A program made the position numbers and the translations under genes. Shown piece by piece: positions 49,596 to 59,433 of a stretch of DNA of 64,000 nucleotides (position 1 is the stretch's first letter; each line of letters begins with the position of its first letter). Source of the DNA: Trichoplax sp. H2 (lineage: Eukaryota; Placozoa; Uniplacotomia; Trichoplacea). The DNA is taken from assembly GCA_003344405.1 (NCBI GenBank), contig NOWV01000028.1, positions 1 to 64,000 of the forward strand. The letters are read 5' to 3'. Below the pieces are notes generated by a model. That model was not told the origin of the DNA. It saw only the letters and a list, made by a program, of their open reading frames with translations, and did no database searches.

Positions 49596-52500
49596 ATGGC
49601 GGATTCAACTGAAACACTTCGACGAGATAATACAATGGTTGCAACAGCAAAGGTTAGAAAATAGACTGGATCATTGAACGCAGTAATATCTTAAAATTAT
49701 GGTCACACATCTTAACAAAAATCATCATTAACGCCTGTGTTCATAAATGACATTGCAAATGCTCACGCTTTTTTTTGTTTGCGTATAACCTAATGTATAG
49801 TATATCAATGCAGTTATTGAGTTATCGAGTTTATATATAGTTATATACAGTACTGTACAGTACTGTATGGTGAGACTAATAATACATCAATAAGCAAGCG
49901 TTCTTTATGCATATTCAGTACTTTCGTTGTAACCGTAGCAGTACTGTACTAACCTATCCTGCTTTGAGATTCTTTGTGTTTTACGATTTTATTCGACGGT
50001 ACTGTAGTACAATGCTGCGTGAAAGTTAGTATAAATGCTTTGTGTATAGCAGCAAAGATGCGAATTTTGTGCTAAAGATACTTAAGTAAAGACACCGGGA
50101 ATATTTTTAATTTAGTAAGTGCAAGTACTATTCAGGTTAAGCAAAAATCATCAACTGTAATCTAGGTTTTGAAGTTTATGCTCAATATACTGTATACGCA
50201 TTGGATCAAAATACGTATTTACAGTAATTCAATCATTACTCAGAACGGTATATTTAACTTTTTCACTGTAATCACAAGTTATTGAGAGCATTGAATTTGG
50301 TAAAATTAACAATTTGTATTAATATTCCTAGGAAGGTAAAGAATTCCTAGGTGATCAGATCGAATTGAACGCAAAGACCCGTGGTCAGCAGAAAGACTTG
50401 GAAAGTGTTAGTCAGGATATTGATTCTCCTAGTAAATTATTGCGAAAGAGTACAATGGCTGCTACCGTTGAGGTATGACGCTGCAGTATTTTGATGATTT
50501 GATTATCGAAAAATACAATATTTGATGACACTTATACGAGAATAATCAACCGTTCTCAAAGCCTTGGTAGAAGCTATTGAACGACTGAACACTCCGTATA
50601 ATTTAATGCGTACCTCGTTCATATTTCTTAAGTTGGTGAAATATTGCTTTTATCGTTTGTACTGTAGCGTACTTTTCGTACACCGTAGTACAGCACTGCT
50701 GGTGTCAATTCGGTACAGTGCATGCTATTTAATACAGTGATTTAGTACACTCAGATATAAAGTTGATTGTTATAACTAAAAATAATAACGGGAGACATTC
50801 AATTCTTAAAATAAATTCTTTTCATTAGAATTTTCGTTATGCACGCAATAAAAATATCATAACATTCATGGTACGGTTACATTTGTGCATGCACACTCCA
50901 TACTGTAGCATAGTTTATTATTTTATTTACAGCGCTGTTGTAGTTTGCTTATTCAAAGGCTCCTTAAGTATATAATATACAAAATATCGTATTTTAGGAG
51001 ACCGTAACTTATTTATTTTTAATCGGTTGCTAGAAGAAATTTGGAATAAATGGATATGGATAACGCTTCCGATACTTACCAATTCGTTTTTATCTGTCAT
51101 CATAAACAGTTTTAGACTCCTAAATCTAGGCAGGCGCGACGTACTTAACAGTTTACAGTGCTATGCGTGTGTTGGCGTGTAAAACCAAACTTGAAGTAAC
51201 AAATTCTTTTTATCTTTCTTTCGGTTCTACAATAAATTGTTAATTACACTACTGTAAATGATAGTGTAAAATATCCGGGTATAGTACTAGTAGTCCATGA
51301 CAGTACCGGACCGTGCCGTACTCTACGTATAACCGTATAGTTACGCAAACAGCAATACCGTACAATGTATGCAAACTTAAAAAGAAAGCGTTTTTTTACC
51401 TCCACGAGTATTACTGTACAGTACTGTAGTTGAAAAATATTATGTAGACACTGACTTGACTTTCGAATTTGTCTTGAGTGACTGTTAATCAATCACAAAA
51501 TGAACAGAAAATCTAATTGCGAGTTGTTTTTCTTATATCATGATAGGAAGGTGCAAAATTAATAGGTGAAGAGAGACTTAGCCGAACTAGGGCTCAGACT
51601 GCGGGTGAGACTGGTGAAGAAGATGAAAAAGAATCTACCCCTGCGCTGAAGCGGGATTCGACTATGGCAGTGACTGCTAAGGTGCAACAAAAATTGATTT
51701 CACGTTTTAAAGTCCTGTACTGTATTATACTGTACAGCTGTATGTCAAAGCTTTCAAGTTTTGATTCGATTTATTTTATTCATTATGTGTTGATGCCAAG
51801 TTTCGTCGTATATAGTCCTACTAATTATGAATGATTTACAACAATGCACCCGACTGTGCAATACCAAAGCGTTACACTACGTGTGTGTTGTTAACAATGT
51901 ATTGTTGTCTTTTAACCTGTCAAAAACGCAAGTTAATAGTGCCTAAGATTCTGTTGTAATAATACTGCTCATAAACTCGTATCAGTTCTTATAAATGGAG
52001 GGTCTTGCAAAAATGAAATCGTATTACTGTACCATGCACTACAGTACTACGTATTATATAAGTGTTTATATAGTTAATGCAGCAGTTTTGTATCCTAGCG
52101 GTAAGATGACCTTGACGAAATCATGTCTCGTTAGTTGCATCCGTCAAGTACTGGAATTCTAGTTCGTATAATATTGATCCTTAATCAAATTAGTAACGTG
52201 TCTGCAATGTCGTCTAAATTTCATTATTTTTATTCGTTGTACAATATGTCATATTTCAGATATGTTTTGTATTTCGCTGTGCTCAGTATCGTTTGCATGA
52301 TAATCTAGTTAGCGCTGCAGTCACTGAGCACTGAATATGGTACATTCGTTGTAAGATTGCTTATTTTATTAGCTTTAAAACTGCGATGTCTTATATTAAT
52401 ATGGACGTAAATAAATGCAGGAAGGTAAAGAATTTCTTGAGCGAGAGAATTATACTGAGACCGAGCCTAATAATGACGAAGCGGCAAATGATGATGAGAA

Positions 52501-53202
52501 GGAAGAAGAAAATGGTCATTCCTTGAAAAGAAAAACGACAATGGAAGCAACAATTGCCGTAAGTACTCAGCATTTCTTAGTAGTAAACATTTGGCACGCA
52601 GTAAACAAAGGATGCCATTGTTGGTCGTCTATCATACAGTACTGTACTGTACCATTCAGTACTGTATAAGTAGTAGTCTCTACTGTTTGCTCCAGTCTTG
52701 CGAGTACATTCTCGTGAATCGTGAGTGCGTGACTAGGAGCAGATCTCGTGACTATTTATTATTTTCAGTCAGTAAAAGAGTCTACAGTATGTCACGGTTT
52801 TATGTGTACTGTATGGTATTGCCATACTGTAGTGATTGACTGATTGATGATTAATTTTGTTAAGTTGATAGCGTAGTACTGTATTTATTTAAGGAAATTG
52901 TGGTCGCTATAAATATTTCTAGTTTTAATGGAGCTACAATATTCGAGCTCTACACGGGCATATTACTAGAGGAAAAATATTACAATAGTATCGTACCGTA
53001 CAGTGGTAGATCTTGTTCTAATGCAAATGTTGTTAAATATTGATATATATATGTGACATTAAGAGCACATAATTGCTTACAACACTTTCAGGATGCAGAA
53101 TCGTTCATGAAGCGCGCGAAGGGCAGTGAAACTGATACAATAAAGGAAGAGGAAGAAGTAAAGGCTGATAATGGAAATGATAATGGAGACGATCAAAGTT
53201 AA
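49596..53202 (+). CDS. Unrecognised exon-modular, charged, probably disordered repeat protein
   Basis: Five phase-0 exons (49596-49652, 50332-50472, 51547-51681, 52421-52558, 53092-53202) encode 193 residues with no signal peptide or membrane segment. Each intron interrupts the same motif. The exon ends read RRDNTMVATAK, LRKSTMAATVE, LKRDSTMAVTAK and LKRKTTMEATIA. The following exons open with EGKEFLGD, EGAKLIGE, EGKEFLER and DAESFMKR. The repeat consensus is therefore basic-basic-x-(S/T/N)-T-M-x-(A/V)-T-x-x-(E/D)-(G/A)-x-x-(F/L)-(L/I/M). Between motifs the protein is acidic and low in complexity, and the tail is Asp/Glu/Asn-rich. The R/K-R/K-x-S/T-T pattern resembles a basophilic kinase site (inference). 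No known family was recognised. Because all introns are phase 0, any internal exon could be skipped in frame. AATAAA lies at 53432-53437. Confidence 0.8.
49844..49870. repeat. Small GTACTGTAC cluster in intron 1
   Basis: ACAGTACTGTACAGTACTGT lies in the first intron of the disordered-repeat gene. It belongs to the same palindromic family as the arrays upstream. Confidence 0.7.
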
Positions 53203-54308
53203 AAAAGACCACTCTGAGCTAATTAACATGGCGTTATAAGTTGTAGTAGTAGACCTTTAGCAACGATTCCATTTGTTTTACCTTATAGCGTTCGAGCTTC
53301 GCCAGTATTGGTTAATAACTTGTCTTTAGTAACTTGTATAAACATTCAACCATAAATATTATTAACATGTAAAACGGTAAACTGTATCAAAGCGCAGTAT
53401 CTACATTGTTTCTAGGTTTAGAGCGCATATTAATAAATTGTTTTCGATCTCATTATGCTATAGTACATCATTCTTTTCTCGTCACAAACATAGCGACACC
53501 TTGCAAGAAATTTATAAATAAGCGTATAAATCATCGTGTAAGATTGGAGTAAACTCCACTCATTATAAATCAGTGAAATATTTTATCAACTGCAAATCTA
53601 ATCAAAGTATCATCAGGTAGATTTCTCTTCAGTGAATTTACTATTTCTTTTTTCTGCCGACTGAGTAATGAGTCATAGGTATGAGTGCGTGCTTTGTGCT
53701 GAGTACTGTACAATACCAAGTAATACAGTATTATAATGATCAGAAAATCCTATTCTTACGGAATGGCGTGCTGGTTAAGCCAGTGACCAATAACTATATT
53801 TCGAGTTATCTTGGGATTTGAGCATGTGTACTAGACCGATTTACTTAACTAGCTCCAATCCGTCTGATATTGATACTGTTGCATAGTGTTGAAGGATGAA
53901 AGGTCTGCAAAATGAGTAAAGACAGATATCGAATAAAATCCTTACGCGATACTACAAACAAAGTGTTCTAAACGTTGAGCAGTTTTCATTCACGACAACT
54001 GTTTTACACATTCAACTACTGTATATTCGTACTCATGGCAGTGGTTTCAGTTCTTCAGCGCGTACAGTATACGGTACAGTACACAGGGACAGTGTCCATG
54101 GTACTGTACTGTACACTACAGTATCGTCAAATCACTGAATGTACACACTGTACACTGTACTGTACTGTAGTACTGTATATTGTATACAGTACAGTACAGT
54201 ATTGTGTACTGTACAGTACTGTACTGTGCTTTCTATTTAAAGTAATGTACGTGTAGACTGACCACCAAGAGACCATAGCAGTAATTTGCGGAGGACATAT
54301 TTTTCAAG
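53203..54308. other. Intergenic between the disordered-repeat gene and MRPS14
   Basis: The left part is the presumed 3' UTR of the upstream gene (AATAAA at 53432). The middle contains a tRNA-A-box-like fragment near 53764-53785. The right part is the palindromic array that ends just before MRPS14. No other gene was seen. Confidence 0.6.
54061..54235. repeat. TACTGTAC/GTACAGTA palindromic array upstream of MRPS14
   Basis: The run includes GTACTGTACTGTACACTACA near 54100, CACTGTACACTGTACTGTAC near 54147 and GTACAGTACTGTACTGTGC near its end. It stops about 70 bases before the MRPS14 start codon, so it must lie in or next to the promoter or 5' UTR. Confidence 0.85.
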
Positions 54309-54825
54309 ATGTTTTCCGCTATATCAAGGGTTAAAGGTAGGCATTTAGGAAGCTGCGTTCGCAATCATAAAGTAATGATCTAAGCATTTCATTGAATACG
54401 ACGTTAACTCTGGTACTGTATTTCTTTCTTGTTTATCAGGAACTCTGCAGTTATTAAACGATGCCACACTTTCCTTTGCTCGTGGTAACATATTAAGAAA
54501 TTTTTCCTCCAGCTCAATGATGTGTAATAAATGGATGCGACGTGATAAGAAGAGACGAGCCCTATTCGATAAGTTTGAAGGTGAAAGATTAAGATGGAAA
54601 ACTATCGCAAAATCTGCTATTTTACCAAAGGAAATTACTAACTATGCCAAAGAAGTATTACATAACAAGTTTCCTCGGGACTCTAGCATTACCAGGATTC
54701 GCAACAGATGCAACCTTACTGGAAGACCTCGCGGACTTGTTAGACAGTACGGTATTTCGAGGATTAAGTTTCGCGAGCTTGCAGATTCTGGCAAATTAGC
54801 CGGTGTGACCAGATCGTCGTGGTGA
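54309..54825 (+). CDS. MRPS14: Mitochondrial small-subunit ribosomal protein S14 (uS14m)
   Basis: Exons 54309-54336 and 54440-54825 (phase 1 intron) encode 137 residues. The first about 35 residues ([10 protein letters not shown], then [12 protein letters not shown]) are basic, Ser-rich and free of acidic residues apart from one Asp, as in a mitochondrial import sequence. The mature part starts near [14 protein letters not shown]. It ends in the diagnostic uS14 block [20 protein letters not shown], followed by RIKFRELA and a final RSSW. uS14 sits in the head of the small subunit near the decoding region and contacts 12S rRNA. The length agrees with animal MRPS14 (about 128 residues). As in other organellar S14 proteins, the zinc-binding cysteines of archaeal-type S14 are not present as a set. 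Confidence 0.95.
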
Positions 54826-55699
54826 ATTCTTAATGGTCTGTCTACTGGAGGCTAAATTAGAATTTCTTACTAAATGTAAATTGTATCTATGATTGCATAC
54901 TGACGATAGAACTATGAAATTATAATTGATCCAAATGACGAACACATACTATATAGTTTAGGATGGTTAAGGGTGAGCAACACATGATGTACATACAGTA
55001 CAGTATGGAGTTAATATCCGACTTATTTTAGTGCTAGTTATTTATTTCGTAATGTCGTATAACACAAAGCTATTTTGAAGCATTTATTTCTGTTCTTCCG
55101 CGAGTAATTTCAGTTGCTTTATATCAAGCTGATTATTCGTTTCAGTATTTTAGATGAGCTCATGTGATGGTGAAATACGTAGATTTACCGTTTTTTTAAA
55201 TTTTTATGAATGTAATGTTACCTAGGCAAACAATATGATTGTACGATGGTGCATCTTTGCCTCTGCATTAGTTTTTGATTGTTGCTACCAAATTTTAAAA
55301 ACTATTAATGTTTATAATTTGGCGGCAATTACTAATAAAAGCGCTTTTCGCCCTTTATACGTATGTTGAATTGTAATATTTTTCATACACATTATGTTCT
55401 ACTAGAAATGGTCCACGATTGGACGTAGTCGTATACAGTATGTTATATTGCTGTAAGTATATCCAGTGCAAGAATTTCGTATTTGATGGAACGCAAATCC
55501 GCTATAACGTAGGTATTACGGTAATTTCCTAATACTGTTGCAGCGAAATTGACCGTTTATTCAGCTCATCAAGTATTACATTCGGAAATTTTAATTTCCA
55601 TAATCGACTAAAAGAAAAGTTTAATTGAAGACTACGACTATTAATCTTTCCTGCAGCAGCCTTAACAATCGTCATACTGCTTTAAATTAAAGCGAACGA
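54826..55699. other. Convergent intergenic between MRPS14 and SCLY
   Basis: This is the 3' flank of both genes. TTTATT at 55556-55561 reads AATAAA on the - strand, about 140 bases past the SCLY stop. Nothing else was recognised. Confidence 0.6.
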
Positions 55700-58600
55700 T
55701 TAGTGTAGACGTAGTCTATCAATTACATGCTGAATATCACTAATAACTCTATCTATATCGGAAATGCTGGTTTCACGTCCCACACTGAGTCTTAGGGCGT
55801 TATATGCAATTTCTTTCGGTATACCGATGGAAAGAAGGATCTCGGAGGGACTAAAATGGAAAGTCAATAACAATATTACTTTCTGCTATGATTTCAAGAA
55901 AATACTAGCTCAACATGGCTAGTGCATAGGTGAATCACCCTTTTCTAATTTGAATTAAATCTCATGCTATAAATTCGCCCCTGGTATGGCGTGTTATCAT
56001 ATTATTATAGTAAATTACCGATCTTGCGCGTGACAGGCTGCTCCTATACTCGCTACTAAGATCTTTGCATTTGCTAGGATATCCCAACCTGGTAATGCAA
56101 AGGCGTCAAATGAGTTCATAGTTACTGCCGCTTAGCAATTTATTTAATTAAATAATAGGAGGCAACCTTTCAATTCTTTTCCGATGAACGAAACATTACA
56201 GGTATTGGGTATACGCTGGCTAGTCGGAAATTGGCCGTTAAAATGTACCATTTCGCCGAATTTTTCCTAAATTACGTTGATAAAGGAGACGTTAATATAT
56301 ACGTACAGTACATAAGTGCAGAAGCTACCTAACTTAGAGGAGGACTTGAATCAATATGAATCAACATTACTCATTATAAATACGTGATTGCCTTAAGCAA
56401 TTAAATTAGCAAACCGTCAATCTATCTTCAAGATAGTCCCTTATTTTTGCCATATGAGTAGAGTATAATTCCACATTCTGTGCAACCAAGCTAGCGGCCT
56501 TTAAGGCAATATCAAGGGTACAGTAAATACAAAAGCGGTATTAATGGAATAAATGATTTACAAGATTTGCTAGTTGTTTCACTGGATTACCTTACCAAGG
56601 CCCGCAATCATGCCAGTATTTTCAGTTCTAAATAATAATAATGTATAGGAAACCTTAAGAGTCAGCGTTCAATGCATATTATCAAACCTTTGTCTTCAAA
56701 AGCTTTCATTCTGCATAATGAATACCCTGATCTCATATTACGCTCTTGACCTCCGCCAAATATCATCGGATAAAGTGGAGTTTCTTTGGCATCGAGATTT
56801 TTGACATATAAAGCACCAATTCTTGGTCCATAAAACTATATAAAAATGTCACTTATATATTTTGCAATGATAGGGAATTTATGCATAGTTTTAGAAGTTC
56901 TAAGTAATAAGTATCAACTATAGATCACCTTATGCCCAACTATTGTTAAGTAATCGACTCCTAAATCCTTAACTTTTACTGGAATTTTACCTAAAGCCTA
57001 AGAAAAACGTAAACATATCATCAGCAGGTCGTAAATGAAATTGTATAAATTTACAGCTTGCAAATTTGTATGCGAAGACATTTTATTTTGTACCTGAGCT
57101 GCGTCAGTATGGAAATATATTCGATTATGAGGTTCTCTCACGCAGTTCAGAGCCTTAACAGCTTTAGCTATTTCTGCTATAGGCTAATTAACCATAAAGT
57201 AGTCATTGAAATATTTGTAAATGTTGGTACATTAATAAGCGAGAATTATATGTGACCATTATAGATTTTAATTTCATCGAAATTAAATATTAACTAAAGC
57301 ATTAATATTTAGGAATTACTTGGATTATTCCAGTTTCATTGTTTGCAAGCATAATTGAAATCAAACAAGTATTTGGCCTGTGAGTGAAAATTCATAATTC
57401 AATTGATTCTGGTTTTTACGGATAGTGATAATAATAAATCACGCTGCTAATGCATTCAATTGAAAGTAAGCAATCGTGTTACATTCGATTTCTAAAAATC
57501 AATAAGGCAAATCTAGCGTATGAAAATGTGCATTACCTAACTAACTGAGTAATGCCATCACATTTTACAGTTCCCCCTGAAGCTTGAGTAGCATTTACAA
57601 CTGTGTATTCTATGAGATCAAGAGTAGATATACCAGTAAAATAACTAAAGAACAGCAAATTTTAATTGCATAAAGCGAATCTATGATTTCGCTCTAGAAC
57701 CTTGGAGTAGTAAAAAAGTAGACGGTTATTTTGAAAAAAATAATCTGCAATCACGCATTTCTGACTGGACTTTGTGTAAATATAGAAGAAATGATTATAT
57801 ATTAAATAATTAGTTAATTTCTATTGGCATTATACCGAGGATATTTTCATTTGCTAGTTTTTCCAGTACTAATTTGACAGAGTCATGTTCCATATTAGAG
57901 GTAATTATATGCGGTAGATCACCAGATTCTTTGCAAAGTCTGGAATAATGTGTAGTAACAGATCTTATAACCATGTTATTGGCCTAGAATATTGAAAAAT
58001 AAATTTGCAAGATAATCACTAACATTTACTAAAAAAGAAAGCTATACGTCGATTTGCAGAAACAGTAGCTTACCTCTGTTCCGCCTGATGTAAAAAGGAT
58101 ATCTAATTTGATCAATATCATAATAATACATAATTTGGTTAGTAAAAATTCTGACACTCGCTTCCATTGGCAAGTTTTAATTCCTGTAACATTATTATTA
58201 CATTTAATTTTGTTTATTATCCTGTACCAGATGCATCGTCCAAATTAATCATTCTTGCTACGTTAGTTCTGGCTTCGTCAATAACCTTCTTTGCTTTGAT
58301 GCCTATTTATTTATTAATGAATCGTATCTTAATTATATTTCAGTAAGAATTAATTAACTCACACGGTAAAAAGTTACTGAACCTCTGACAGGTCTATCAA
58401 ATGGTAATACTATCTGTTAAATGAGCACATTATCGTAAACCGTCTGCAAAGCGACGGGAGTTTGCACTAGTAACTATTATTTGATGTAGGGTGATAATTA
58501 ATTATACAGTACATAATTCACAGTACTGTATCCAGTACGACAGATCAAAGCTGTAAATTAGGAGATCAGGTCTCTCTTCAAGCTTAGCACTGAAAGTTAT

Positions 58601-59015
58601 ATTATTTTAGAGTAGGCGCTAGCACCCCATTTATGGGCAAAATTTTATATGATTACCGTAATGATGGGAACTACTTGGATTCCCCCAACAATCTTTAAGG
58701 GCATGATGAATAGCCTCTAATACCTCTGGAGCTACAGGTGTTGTTGCGTTGAAGTCAAGGTACACAGTTTGAGGATCTCCAGCAGCACTAAATGATCAAC
58801 ATCAAGACAAAACATTTGCATTGAAATTACAGAGTATTGTAGAGTACATATGCAGCGCTGTTAAAATAGATGGTACTCGTGCTATGTGAGGGCAAACTAT
58901 AAGAATAATAAGTTGTAAAGCTTGAATGTATTAATTAAATATTAGTGAAAATCGCATCAATCATCCTAAACAAGTCAAAAATATATTTTGTGCTGTACCC
59001 TATGGTGTTCTCCAT
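55700..59015 (-). CDS. SCLY: Selenocysteine lyase (PLP enzyme)
   Basis: Fifteen exons join in frame into 425 residues (human about 445): 59015-58999, 58787-58657, 58302-58228, 58102-58074, 57983-57836, 57609-57537, 57377-57320, 57183-57094, 56997-56929, 56835-56726, 56627-56591, 56498-56415, 56266-56167, 56124-56019, 55850-55700. The enzyme releases selenide from selenocysteine as alanine forms, feeding selenium back to selenophosphate synthesis in the cytosol. Hallmarks in order are [67 protein letters not shown], the PLP lysine at about K230 ([17 protein letters not shown]), [20 protein letters not shown] and the active-site cysteine at about C371 ([10 protein letters not shown]). The [17 protein letters not shown] and GAACH context is that of SCLY, not mitochondrial NFS1. 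The five-codon first exon was chosen because its donor gives phase 2 and an unbroken frame. Selenocysteine-versus-cysteine preference cannot be read from sequence. Confidence 0.93.
58399..58471. repeat. Short dispersed repeat, copy B, in an SCLY intron
   Basis: Starts AAATGGTAATACTATCTGTT and ends GCGACGGGAGTTTGCACTAG, matching copy A at 1663-1746 apart from an internal indel and a few substitutions. It lies wholly inside the SCLY intron between 58303 and 58656. Confidence 0.75.
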
Positions 59016-59433
59016 TAGCAATCCACTAATCTAGCAGAGTGTACGCGTATCTCGTTGTTTACATCGTCTGTCAATGCTGAACTACAGTACAGTACAGGCA
59101 GTCACAGAGTCCTTGTACTGTAATCATCCTTACTGTAGGACTACTGTATACTGTACAGTACAAGGCAAGACCTCTCTGTGCACTGCACAGTACAGTACTG
59201 TACTGTACACTGTACAGTACACGCCGTACTGAAGTGTGTACTGTAAGTACAGTACAGACAGACACACAGACTACTAAAGTATTTTACAGTATTACCCCTT
59301 TGGTTCATACAGTACTGCTACATGCACACTGCAAACTGTGTTTGGTTCGTAGAAGTTTGCGTACGGTTCATAATAAAGCCTGCATCATTATTAACGAGCT
59401 CAGAGGGCGCGGAATATCCGCCGAAAACAGAAT
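59016..59433. promoter_or_regulatory. Head-to-head SCLY-ING intergenic region, probable bidirectional promoter
   Basis: Only 418 bases separate the SCLY start codon (reading left) from the ING start codon (reading right). Both promoters and both 5' UTRs must fit in or very near this space. It contains a palindromic TACTGTAC array at 59083-59258 and, next to the ING start, a locally GC-richer stretch (GAGGGCGCGGAATATCCGCC near 59403). No TATA element was assigned. Confidence 0.7.
59083..59258. repeat. TACTGTAC/GTACAGTA palindromic array between SCLY and ING
   Basis: Contains CAGTACAGTACTGTACTGTA near 59188 and CACTGTACAGTACACGCC near 59208, with many half-sites. It is the same family as the arrays at 46.5, 48.3, 49.0 and 54.1 kb. 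Confidence 0.85.
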
